From: Luminiphilus sp051201685 | GTDB lineage: Bacteria; Pseudomonadota; Gammaproteobacteria; Pseudomonadales; Halieaceae | Assembly: GCF_051201685.1 (NCBI RefSeq) | Contig: NZ_CP179213.1 | Location: forward strand, 3,162,001-3,226,000 | Direction: 5' to 3' | DNA length: 64,000 nucleotides | Part shown: positions 46,684 through 54,947 of the stretch, one piece after another | Numbering within the stretch: position 1 is the stretch's first letter | Layout of the letters: each line of letters opens with the position of its first letter | Notes under the pieces: model-generated | Told to the model about the DNA's origin: nothing | The model's database searches: none | Seen by the model: the letters and a program-made list of their open reading frames with translations, nothing else | Program-made: the position numbers and the translations under genes

Positions 46684-48480
46684 ATGAAAGGTTTTGCAGT
46701 TATTGCATTGGCAATGGCCGTGTTAATGGGACAGCTCGCTCAGGCAGCCGAATCTCAGCGAATTGGTGACTTCGCGTTGCTGGACCAAACGGGCAAGCAT
46801 CACAAGCTGAGTTGGTATGGTGACCAGAAGGCTATTGTCATTTTCGTGCAGGGCAACGGCTGCCCTATCGTTCGCAACAGCGTTCCCCAGCTGCGCAGGA
46901 TTCGTGATCAATATGCCGATCAAGGGGTCCAATTCTTCATGCTCAACCCCCAACCCCAAGATAACCGCGCCAGTATTGTCGCTGAAGCCAATGATTTTAG
47001 TTTTGACTTCCCCATACTGATCGACGAAACCCAGCTGATCGCCGAGTCACTGGGTGTAGATCGGACCTCTGAAGTTTTTATACTGAACCCCCAGACCCAA
47101 GAAATTGTTTATCGCGGTCCCATCGATGATCGGCTGCACTACGAGACACAAAAAGCCGAAGCTGACAATCACTACCTGCGCGATGCCCTTGACGCACATC
47201 TTGCAGGAACGCCCATGCCCGCGAACGTTCCCGAGGCACCGGGCTGCCTGATTACTTTTGCGGCAAAGGAAGCCCACGAAAAAACACCGCCCACTTACTC
47301 GGCGGATATCGCGCCCATCCTCGAACAACACTGCGTGAAGTGTCACCATGTTGGCGGCATTGGTCCCTGGGCCATGACCGAGCACGCGATGGTGCGGGGT
47401 TGGTCGCGCATGATGAAAGAAGTGCTGCTGACCCGCCGTATGCCCCCCGGCCAGCTCGACCCCCATGTGGGACGCCCGGTGCAAGAGGCTGCCGGGTTAT
47501 CAGCCGAGCAACTACAAACTCTGGTGCACTGGATTGATGCTGGGGCACCCGGTGATGATCAGCCTGATCCCTTAAAGGCACTGGCATTTAGCGACGCGAC
47601 ATTTTCACTGGGTGAGCCCGATATTGTTCTGACGGTACCTGCGCAAGAAATTCCGGCGACCGGAGTTATTGATTACCGCTACGTACCGGTCCCTCTAAAC
47701 CTTGACGAGGACATTTGGCTGCGCGCCGTTGAGTACGTGCCCGGGGACCGTAAAGTGCTGCACCACGTCATCACCTATCTTTCCAGCCCCGCTGATCGCA
47801 CAGCTGGTGCGGGTAGCGACGATGGCGCACTAGGCGATTCGATCGGCGGCTTTGCGCCGGGGCGCCAACCCGATATTTGGCGGGATGATTCTGGCGCGCT
47901 GATTCGTGCTGGCTCCAGTCTGTTGTTACAAATGCACTACACCACTACCGGTAAGGCCACCGTCGACGAAACTCAAATCGGCATTTATTTACACGACAAG
48001 CCGCCGAAGTACGTGATGTCTGGAGGCTCTGCAGGCCAACGTCGATTCCTGATTCCACCCAACGCCAAAGAGCACCCCCTTGAGGGCGTACAGGAAATCG
48101 AACGCGATGCCCTGCTTTACAGCTTAATGCCCCACATGCACTACCGTGGCAAGCACATGAAGTACATTGCCGAGTACCCCGACGGCACCTCGGAGGTGCT
48201 GTTATCCGTGCCCAAGTACGACTTCAACTGGCAGTTTAATTATCAGCTGGAAGAGCCTGTGCTGCTCCCCGCAGGAACACGCCTTATCGCCCGGGGTGCT
48301 ATGGATAACTCGGACCGCAATCCCTATAACCCCAACCCCAACATGCCAGTGCGGTTTGGCTTACAAACCATGCACGAAATGTTTTTTGGGTTTACCACCT
48401 ACCGCTATGTGGGTGACACCCCCGAGAGCCTAATGGCAACCCGTAAGACACCCATCGTCAGTGGGCAGGGCGGGCGTTAA
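46684..48480 (+). CDS. Redoxin / cytochrome c / copper type II monooxygenase-like fusion
   Basis: 598-aa exported protein (signal peptide to about residue 21) of three parts. Residues 25-180 are an AhpC/TSA-redoxin domain with one Cys in QGNGCPIVRNSVPQL (Cys60). Residues 205-290 form a small cytochrome c-like domain with one CVKCH heme site (Cys217, Cys220, His221). Residues 310-590 resemble PHM/DBH-type copper monooxygenases: His360-His361 (LHHVITY), His418 (LQMHYT), the His-x-His pair 484/486 (MPHMHYRGKHM), and a late Met in LQTMHEMFFG, in the order of the CuH and CuM ligands. The ATG at 46684 has an AGGAGG box unusually close; a GTG at 46657 is the alternative. Substrate unknown. Confidence 0.85.
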   Translation: MKGFAVIALAMAVLMGQLAQAAESQRIGDFALLDQTGKHHKLSWYGDQKAIVIFVQGNGCPIVRNSVPQLRRIRDQYADQGVQFFMLNPQPQDNRASIVAEANDFSFDFPILIDETQLIAESLGVDRTSEVFILNPQTQEIVYRGPIDDRLHYETQKAEADNHYLRDALDAHLAGTPMPANVPEAPGCLITFAAKEAHEKTPPTYSADIAPILEQHCVKCHHVGGIGPWAMTEHAMVRGWSRMMKEVLLTRRMPPGQLDPHVGRPVQEAAGLSAEQLQTLVHWIDAGAPGDDQPDPLKALAFSDATFSLGEPDIVLTVPAQEIPATGVIDYRYVPVPLNLDEDIWLRAVEYVPGDRKVLHHVITYLSSPADRTAGAGSDDGALGDSIGGFAPGRQPDIWRDDSGALIRAGSSLLLQMHYTTTGKATVDETQIGIYLHDKPPKYVMSGGSAGQRRFLIPPNAKEHPLEGVQEIERDALLYSLMPHMHYRGKHMKYIAEYPDGTSEVLLSVPKYDFNWQFNYQLEEPVLLPAGTRLIARGAMDNSDRNPYNPNPNMPVRFGLQTMHEMFFGFTTYRYVGDTPESLMATRKTPIVSGQGGR

Positions 48481-48733
48481 CGCCCATCACTGAGTAGGGG
48501 CCTCTGTCACTGACATCATTTGATAAGCCCTGTTGAAAAATCAGCCGCCACGGGCGCGTATCATTCGGCTGGAAACACTGGACAACAGCAGGAGCGCAGA
48601 AGGCTGTAGTGACGCCCGAGCCTGCCAAGATTTCAGCGAGCGGGAGCCCGCTGAGAATCGCTGCGAAGCATGCCTGTTCGCCAAATTAGTCACACCACAA
48701 CCGATTCAACTTTTACTATCTGGGAGACCCGTC

Positions 48734-49498
48734 ATGAAGCCATACAAGCTGCTACCCATCACCAAGATCACTGCGCTTTTCGCAGCTTTGGCGCTTCTCG
48801 GTGGCACAACGAGCGTTGTGGCAAGCGACAAAAACGGCTGGTCCAATCAGGCTTTAATCTACATTTTAGCGCCTACCCTCGACGGCACGAGTGGAATTGG
48901 CCCCTTCGATACCGAAGTGGATATGGACGCGGCAGATGTATTCGACGCACTCGATGGCGCTTTCTTAGGTGTGTATCGAGGTGAGGGCGAGCGTTTTGGC
49001 ATACAGCTCGATATCGTCAGCATGGATCTGAAAATGGATGGTGAGGGTGACCGTGGAGCTCTGGCAGGCGAAGTAAAGGTCGAGCAAACAACGGTCATTA
49101 CAACGGCATCTTGGCGCCTCAACAAAGAATTTCGACTCCTAGGAGGCGCCCTCTTTAATGACTTGTCCACCGGCGTTTCTCTAACCGGACCGTCTGCCAC
49201 ACGCCAACAGAGCGCGGGAGACGACTGGGTAGACCCTATCGTTGGCGTCGCTTATGAAACGCCGCTGGGTGCGCACTGGGATTTCTCTGGCTCTGCTTTG
49301 GTCGGTGGTTTTGGCGTGGGCTCCGAAAGTGTCGTGGTGCTCAGTGGCAGCTTCGCCTACCGATTTAATCACTGGTCAAGCCTTACGCTGGGCTATCGCT
49401 ACCTCGATTTTGACTACGAAGACGGCGAAGGTGCCGACCGTTTCAAATTCAATATGAAACAATATGGCCCAGCCGTTGGGGTTAGATTCGATTTTTGA
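48734..49498 (+). CDS. Outer membrane beta-barrel protein
   Basis: 254-aa protein with a signal peptide (MKPYKLLPI... ending TTSVVASD). A series of amphipathic strands follows: IYILAPTLDGTSG, FGIQLDIVSMDLKMD, TVITTASWRLN, FRLLGGALFND, FSGSALVGGFGV, LSGSFAYRF, SLTLGYRYLDFDY. It ends in a typical barrel terminus (GPAVGVRFDF). No known substrate; it resembles small OmpA/porin-like barrels. The ATG at 48734 has GGGAGA upstream. It follows the redoxin fusion gene by 253 bases. An 11-bp direct repeat (ATTTTTGAGGC) spans the stop codon and the bases after it. Confidence 0.82.
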   Translation: MKPYKLLPITKITALFAALALLGGTTSVVASDKNGWSNQALIYILAPTLDGTSGIGPFDTEVDMDAADVFDALDGAFLGVYRGEGERFGIQLDIVSMDLKMDGEGDRGALAGEVKVEQTTVITTASWRLNKEFRLLGGALFNDLSTGVSLTGPSATRQQSAGDDWVDPIVGVAYETPLGAHWDFSGSALVGGFGVGSESVVVLSGSFAYRFNHWSSLTLGYRYLDFDYEDGEGADRFKFNMKQYGPAVGVRFDF

Positions 49499-49674
49499 GG
49501 CTTAATTTTTGAGGCGCTGTGAGAGCGTGGTGTTCCCCAACGACAGTTTAAGGGGCCATGGGTTTCATGAGTCAGCGCCATAATCAGTGACTGCAATATG
49601 AGCCACTGCATTGCTTTTTAGTCGCCCAGATCTTCAGACCCGCGCCGCGCTACAGCCCCATTCGATCGGCGTTT

Positions 49675-50619
49675 TTATCGCCGGCAATAGGCCCACAGAC
49701 ACAGCTGCTGCAATGCCACTGTCGCCCCCGCCAATGCTGTAATCTCACTGACATCGTAAGGGGGCGCCACCTCGACCACATCCATGCCCACCAAATTTAC
49801 TCCCCGCAAGTTTTGCAATAACTGTAGGGCTTGATGTGTAGAGAGCCCACCCACAACCGGTGTGCCCGTGCCCGGAGCGAAACTCGGGTCGAGACAATCG
49901 ATATCAAAAGTGAGGTAGCAGGGTCTGTCACCCACGATATCTCTTACCTGCTGCGCAATAGCAACCGCACCTTGCTCATGCACCGTCGGGCCATCAAAAA
50001 TATTAAAGCCCAAGGTCGATTCATTGTAGGTGCGCAGACCTATTTGTGCGGAATGCTCGGGCACCACTAACCCTTCTTTCGTAGCGTGATAAAACATCGT
50101 GCCATGATCAATGCGTTTACCATCATCTTCCCAAGTGTCGGAGTGCGCATCGAAGTGAATCAACGCTAAAGGTCCGTATTTTTCAGCATGAGCCCGCAAC
50201 AACGGATAGGACACAAAGTGATCGCCACCCAAAGACAACAGTGCGGTGTCAGTCGCCAAAATGTCTCGGGCTTGTTGATAAATTTGCTCGGGGACTTTTT
50301 CGGGAGTGCCTGCATCGAACGGGCAATCGCCGTAATCAACAATCGCCAGCTCTTCCAGTGGTGAAAAATCCCAACCCTGAACCTGATTTTCCCAGGCCAA
50401 ACTCGCCGAGGCAGTGCGAATACCTCGCGGGCCAAGCCGCGTGCCCGATCGGTTAGTGGTGGCCAGATCAAAGGGCACACCCAGTACCGCAACATCAACC
50501 CCAGACAAATCTCGGGAATAGCGGCGGCGCATAAAGCTGGTAATACCACCGTAGGTCGACTCGTCCTGAATCCCTTTAAGGCTCTCACGAATCATTGCGT
50601 AATCTGTTTCTAACGACAT
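49675..50619 (-). CDS. speB: Agmatinase-type ureohydrolase
   Basis: 314-aa member of the arginase/agmatinase family. The binuclear manganese ligands are visible in LSLGGDHFVSYP (His), HFDAHSDTWEDD (Asp-x-His-x-x-x-Asp region) and TFDIDCLDPSFAPGTGTPVVGG (Asp-x-Asp). It hydrolyses a guanidino compound to urea; length and the GTGTPVVGG segment favour agmatinase, giving putrescine, but guanidinobutyrase or proclavaminate-type activity is possible. The ATG at 50619 is preferred over TTG at 50637. A spermidine-dehydrogenase-like gene lies 4.3 kb away, so a polyamine link is possible. Confidence 0.85.
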   Translation of the reverse strand: MSLETDYAMIRESLKGIQDESTYGGITSFMRRRYSRDLSGVDVAVLGVPFDLATTNRSGTRLGPRGIRTASASLAWENQVQGWDFSPLEELAIVDYGDCPFDAGTPEKVPEQIYQQARDILATDTALLSLGGDHFVSYPLLRAHAEKYGPLALIHFDAHSDTWEDDGKRIDHGTMFYHATKEGLVVPEHSAQIGLRTYNESTLGFNIFDGPTVHEQGAVAIAQQVRDIVGDRPCYLTFDIDCLDPSFAPGTGTPVVGGLSTHQALQLLQNLRGVNLVGMDVVEVAPPYDVSEITALAGATVALQQLCLWAYCRR

Positions 50620-50938
50620 AAGGTTTAGCCCCCACAAGGACTTCTAAGTTCAACACGTAGTGTTAGGCGCGACGCCAACTGCCGGTAATATCGCGCTTCT
50701 CTCCCTCGCTGTCACGCCCAACTTACTCTGGGCCGGCATTTAGCCGTAACATTCGGGCCAACCCAGAAAACCGGGTGCCATACGATATCGGCTACGAGTT
50801 ACTCAACGTGAAAAACGATCGCGAGTCTTGGAGGTAACTTTTAGTACTATCTTTGAAGGTGCAGCGGGATTAATAAGAGCTCTGCAATAATTCAGCATGG
50901 GGACACTCGCCAACGACGCAAGCGTGAAGCGCGGCGGC
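50620..50938. other. Intergenic region between speB and the enolase-family gene
   Basis: No gene recognised and no clear terminator seen. It should hold the speB promoter; the frames crossing it are antisense or out-of-frame extensions of the neighbouring gene. Confidence 0.5.
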
Positions 50939-52147
50939 CTACCGAACCGGCTCAGATCCCATCTCCAAATGTAGCGACCCACCTTGCCACGGGTTCGCCC
51001 TGGCAACCGCTTCATTGAGTGAAACACCCAATCCGGGTTCGGTAGACGGGATGACGTATCCCCCCTGCCACTGTACCGGCGCATCGAGTAACTCGGCCTG
51101 AAAACCTCCCCAGGTTTCAATACCTTCGAGTATTAGGAAGTTCGGCGAACAGGTAGCCAGTTGAATATTGGCCGCCCCCACGATGGGGCCACAGTACATA
51201 TGGGGTGCAAGTTGTGCGTAGTGCACCTCGGCTAATGCCGCTATTTTTTTGGCCTCCAAAAGGCCACCAACGCGTCCGAGATTAAGCTGCAAAATAGAAG
51301 CGGCGCCGTCTGCCAAGACTCTGGCAAATTCGTACTTAGTGCAAAGTCGCTCCCCCGTAGCCACGGGAATAGAGGTGGCTTGAGCAACACGAGCCATGGC
51401 TGCGGTATTTTCAGGAGGCGTGGGCTCCTCGAACCAAAGGGGGTCGTAGGGCTCAAGTCGCTTAGCGAGACGAATAGCACCAGCCGGAGAGAATTGTCCG
51501 TGAGTTCCAAAAAGCAGATCCACTTCGGGACCAACAGCCTCCCGAATACGGCGAGTGAACTTTTCAGAGCGGTCTAGTTCCTGCCCCGTGGGCATGCCTC
51601 CGTCAAACACGGTGTAGGGACCCGCGGGGTCAAATTTAACCGCCGTGAAACCCTGTTTGACGTAATCCAATGCCCGTTCTGCGGCCCTGTCAGGGTTAAC
51701 ATAAACGTGGTCCGTATCCTCCGGATCGGGATAGACGTCACCTGCCGCAGGATAAATATAGGTGTAGCTACGCAGGCGATCGTGAACTTTTCCGCCCAGC
51801 AGCTCATATACCGGTTTATCACAAGCCTTACCGATAATGTCCCAACAGGCCATTTCTAAGGCAGACAGAACGCTGACCAACGAGACGTCAGGACGCAGGT
51901 TGTAGCCGGCGCCATAGATTCGACGCCACAGCTTTTCAATATGAAAAGGATCATGGCCAACGACAAATCGTTCCGCGGTATCTCGGAGCATGACTTCCAC
52001 GGTTTCAGCACTAAAGGTGGCGCAGTACACTTCGCCGTAACCGACAATGCCCGTATCAGTGACTAGCTTCACAAAAATAAAATAACGCCCGCCAAAGCGC
52101 GGTGGTGGATTGGCAACGACGAAAGTTTCGAACTCTTTAATGACCAT
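50939..52147 (-). CDS. Mandelate racemase/muconate-lactonizing (enolase superfamily) enzyme
   Basis: 402-aa enolase-superfamily protein, sugar-acid dehydratase-like. The capping domain covers the first 125 residues. The barrel shows VKFDPAGPY (Lys171, Asp173), LLFGTHGQFSPAGAIRLAKRLEPYDPLWFEEPTPPEN (His216, Glu240/241), TGERL (Glu266) and APHMYCGP (His316). The Asp that usually provides the first metal ligand two residues before the His is replaced by Gly214. The ATG shares a base with the stop of the upstream alcohol dehydrogenase (TAATG), so both belong to one operon. Substrate unknown; dehydration of an acid sugar is likely. Confidence 0.82.
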   Translation of the reverse strand: MVIKEFETFVVANPPPRFGGRYFIFVKLVTDTGIVGYGEVYCATFSAETVEVMLRDTAERFVVGHDPFHIEKLWRRIYGAGYNLRPDVSLVSVLSALEMACWDIIGKACDKPVYELLGGKVHDRLRSYTYIYPAAGDVYPDPEDTDHVYVNPDRAAERALDYVKQGFTAVKFDPAGPYTVFDGGMPTGQELDRSEKFTRRIREAVGPEVDLLFGTHGQFSPAGAIRLAKRLEPYDPLWFEEPTPPENTAAMARVAQATSIPVATGERLCTKYEFARVLADGAASILQLNLGRVGGLLEAKKIAALAEVHYAQLAPHMYCGPIVGAANIQLATCSPNFLILEGIETWGGFQAELLDAPVQWQGGYVIPSTEPGLGVSLNEAVARANPWQGGSLHLEMGSEPVR

Positions 52148-53225
52148 TAAAAAATAACCACGTTACGTAGTGCCTCACCCCGTTTGACCGAAGCAATGGC
52201 CTCGTTGATATCCTCTAACGCGTACCGCCCACTGATCATCTGATCGAGCTTGAGCTCACCGCTCTGATACAAAGCCGCCAACTTGGGAATGTCACGCTTC
52301 ACCGATCCGGACCCCATCTTTGATCCCAGTACAGACTGGCCTCGAGCCGCTAACTCGCCCGGATCATACTGTGCCATGACACCCGATGCCGGCATTCCAA
52401 CAATAACAGCGGTGCCAGACTTCGCCAGCAAATTGACTGACTGCTCAATGGCAGCCTTCGCACCAACAGTGACAAACACATAGTCAACGCCGCGACCACC
52501 TGTCAGCGCCACAACCCGCTCGACGCAGTCTTTGTCAGCGCTATTAACACCGTGTGTCGCTCCGAACTGCTGAGCCAGCTCTAACTTATCATCGAGCAAA
52601 TCAAGCGCAATAACCTGTGACGCACCGGCATGAACCGCTCCCTGAATGCTGTTAATCCCCACACCGCCGCAGCCTATGACAGCTACCGTACTACCCGCCT
52701 TGACCTGCGCCGTATTAACCACCGCACCAAAACCCGTCAGCACACCGCAGGCTAAAATTGACGCAACGTCCAGTGGAATATCCTCGGGAATCACACAAAC
52801 CTGACTTTGCTCTACAACCACCTGCTCAGCAAAAGCACCGCTGTTGAGCCCTGGGACACGACTTGGCCACTGCTATCAGATAATGGGCTTTGCTGGTCCA
52901 AAGGAAAAACACCGTCGCACTGGGTTTCTATCGACTGATTACAATAGTGACAACTGCCGCAAGAGCGAATAAGTGTCACCACCACAGGATCACCCGGCTT
53001 CAAACCTGCGACACCTGGCCCGATTGATTCCACGATACCTGAGGCCTCATGACCATACACTGCGGGTAAATCACCACCCCAACCGCCATCCACCAAAATG
53101 ACATCGCTGTGACAAATGGCGCAAGCGGTTAATCGAACCTTGACCTCACCCACGCGGGGCTCTGCAATGTCTACATCCTCGATGGTTAAAGGGCGCCCAA
53201 AAGCCCGACAGACTGCCGCTTTCAT
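52147..53225 (-). pseudogene. Zinc-dependent alcohol dehydrogenase, frameshifted
   Basis: Medium-chain zinc alcohol dehydrogenase split by a single -1 shift at about 52857-52865. The N-terminal part (137 codons) holds the catalytic zinc site (CAICHSD, YGHEASG) and the four structural-zinc cysteines (CGSCHYCNQSIETQC). It then runs out of frame after SSSGQVV-type sequence. The C-terminal part continues in another frame with PGLNSGAFAEQVVVEQSQ, the NAD motif VIGCGGVGINSIQGA and the end ISGRYALEDINEAI. All parts of a normal 360-aa enzyme are present, so this is either a recent mutation or a one-base sequencing error. No slippery sequence for programmed shifting is visible. It overlaps the enolase-family start. 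Confidence 0.85.
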
Positions 53226-53319
53226 TTTTCGTTTTCCTTAGGCGTTGAATCCAGTAATTTACGCACTTTGACGTACTGTCGTTATCAATTTTTTTATTGG
53301 CTAGAAGGATAACACCGCC

Positions 53320-54291
53320 ATGCGAATAGGATTTATTGGATTGGGTAATGTGGGATCCAAGCTGGCGGGCAGTCTGCTCCGCAATGAGATTCCCTTAATC
53401 GTTCGCGATCTCGATCACACCTTGGCACAACCGTTTTTGGACGGCGGCGCGCAATGGGCCGACTCCCCTGCTGAAATGGCAGAAGCCGCTGACGTGATCA
53501 TTACGTGCTTGCCGAGTCCAAAGGCCTGCGCGGAGGTGATGGAGGCCGAAAACGGCGTCATCGCAGGTCTAGGGCCGGGCAAGATCTGGATAGAAATGAG
53601 CACCACCGACTTCCAAGAGGTACAGCGCTTAGGGCACAAGGTTGCGCAAACTGGCGCAGACCCCGCTGACTGCCCGGTTTCTGGTGGCTGTCATCGCGCC
53701 GCAACCGGCAACATCGCCATTTTAGCGGGCTGTGAACGGCCGGTGTTCGAAAAAGTCTTGCCGCTATTAACCGTTCTGGGGCGACGAGTTTTACACAGCG
53801 GGCCCCTTGGCAGCGCATCGAAAATCAAGGTGATGACCAACTACCTAGCAACTGCCAACTTGGTAACCCTCTGTGAGGCGCTGGTGACGGCCCAACAGTC
53901 GGATCTAGATTTGGCCACCGTTTACGAAGCCATTCGTATCTCGTCGGGCAATTCCTTTGTCCATGAAACCGAAAGCCAGGTCATTTTAAATGGCAGTCGT
54001 GACATTAACTTCACTATGGACCTGGTGCTCAAAGATATCGGCTTGTTTCAAAACATGGCCGATCAAGCCGGGGTGCCCCTCGAGATTTCTCCACAGCTGA
54101 TCAAGATCTTCGAAGACGGTCAAGCGCGTTTTGGTGAGCGAGAGTGGTCGCCCAATATTATTCGACGTTTAGAGGAGGTCTGCGAGACACAAGTGCTTGC
54201 AGAGGGCTTTCCCCCGGAAATCACTGATAACGAACCCGAGGAACGCGGTTACGAAGTCGTGCCTCCAGGTCAGCAAAATAAAGGCCATTGA
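53320..54291 (+). CDS. Beta-hydroxyacid dehydrogenase family protein
   Basis: 323-aa NAD(P)-dependent dehydrogenase of the 3-hydroxyisobutyrate/tartronate-semialdehyde reductase family. It has the N-terminal Rossmann motif MRIGFIGLGNVGSKLAGSLL, the substrate-binding DCPVSGGCHRAATGN and the catalytic lysine segment SASKIKVMTNYLA. The C-terminal helical domain includes NFTMDLVLKDIGLFQNMADQAGVPLEI. It probably oxidises or reduces a small hydroxy acid. It diverges from the frameshifted alcohol dehydrogenase across 94 bases. Given the nearby enolase-family and hexuronate genes, an acid-sugar route is plausible but unproved. Confidence 0.88.
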   Translation: MRIGFIGLGNVGSKLAGSLLRNEIPLIVRDLDHTLAQPFLDGGAQWADSPAEMAEAADVIITCLPSPKACAEVMEAENGVIAGLGPGKIWIEMSTTDFQEVQRLGHKVAQTGADPADCPVSGGCHRAATGNIAILAGCERPVFEKVLPLLTVLGRRVLHSGPLGSASKIKVMTNYLATANLVTLCEALVTAQQSDLDLATVYEAIRISSGNSFVHETESQVILNGSRDINFTMDLVLKDIGLFQNMADQAGVPLEISPQLIKIFEDGQARFGEREWSPNIIRRLEEVCETQVLAEGFPPEITDNEPEERGYEVVPPGQQNKGH

Positions 54292-54303
54292 TCTGATGGC
54301 GGA

Positions 54304-54328
54304 GAGTGGCATCACCACGTTGCCACTC
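54304..54328 (+). terminator. Strong hairpin after the hydroxyacid dehydrogenase
   Basis: An 8-bp perfect stem GAGTGGCA/TGCCACTC with a 9-base loop starts 13 bases after the stop codon. There is no T tract, so it may be a non-canonical terminator or an RNA-stabilising hairpin. Confidence 0.4.
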
Positions 54329-54416
54329 CTGACCTATACGTGTGGACACGCCAACCACAGGTTTTGATATGGTGTGGATTCCAATAACAGCCCATCACGC
54401 TCAGGAAACCTACCGC

Positions 54417-54869
54417 ATGAAAACTATTGCTTACTGTTTGCTGTTTATCAGTGCCTTGATCGCTGCACCTCTGACACTGGGCGCAGACGCAGATCAAACC
54501 GCGGAAACCTGGTTTGAAACGTCCTACGGCCCCCTGTGGGCAAAAACTCCCTACCAAGATGTTGAAGCGATTTTGACGCATTACCACAGCGAGATCGTGA
54601 CCCATGCCGCCGACGGCTCGCTTAGCACCACGCCCAGCCGGGAATGGCTTACGGCCCCCATGGACAGCTGGCGAGAAGAGGGCTGGATTCGTGCCGAATT
54701 AACCGACATGACGGCCACCACTATCAACGCTGCAACCGCTGGCGTGATGACCGTTTGGACCGACTACTACGCAGGGGACGTTACCGAAACAAGCTGCGGC
54801 TGGTATTTGGTAGATGCCATTAACGGTGAATGGAAGATCACCCACTACGCCGACACCCCCTGCTCCTAA
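54417..54869 (+). CDS. Secreted NTF2/SnoaL-like protein
   Basis: 150-aa exported protein. The signal peptide MKTIAYCLLFISALIAAPLTLGADA precedes an NTF2-like domain (YGPLWAKTPYQDVEAILTHYHSEIVTHAADG, MTVWTDYYAGDVTETSCGWYLVDAINGEWKITHYADTPC). Two cysteines, one in SCGW and one at the C-terminus, could pair. The function is unknown; NTF2 proteins serve as small enzymes or binding proteins. The ATG at 54417 has AGGAAA upstream. It stands between the dehydrogenase and the flavoprotein gene on the same strand. Confidence 0.78.
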   Translation: MKTIAYCLLFISALIAAPLTLGADADQTAETWFETSYGPLWAKTPYQDVEAILTHYHSEIVTHAADGSLSTTPSREWLTAPMDSWREEGWIRAELTDMTATTINAATAGVMTVWTDYYAGDVTETSCGWYLVDAINGEWKITHYADTPCS

Positions 54870-54947
54870 TCCAATTCCAAAAAGACCCCGAGATCTTTAC
54901 GATCAAAGTGAGTGCTTGTTAAACATGATTAAGACGAGGATCGACCC

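Noticed and set aside
48466..48490. GGGCGTTAACGCCC palindrome over the stop of the redoxin fusion as a terminator
   Set aside because: The loop is too small and no T tract follows; probably chance in a GC-rich end.
52812..52880. The alcohol dehydrogenase break as a third selenoprotein or programmed frameshift
   Set aside because: The two parts are in different frames, no TGA replaces a catalytic Cys, and no slippery sequence is visible.
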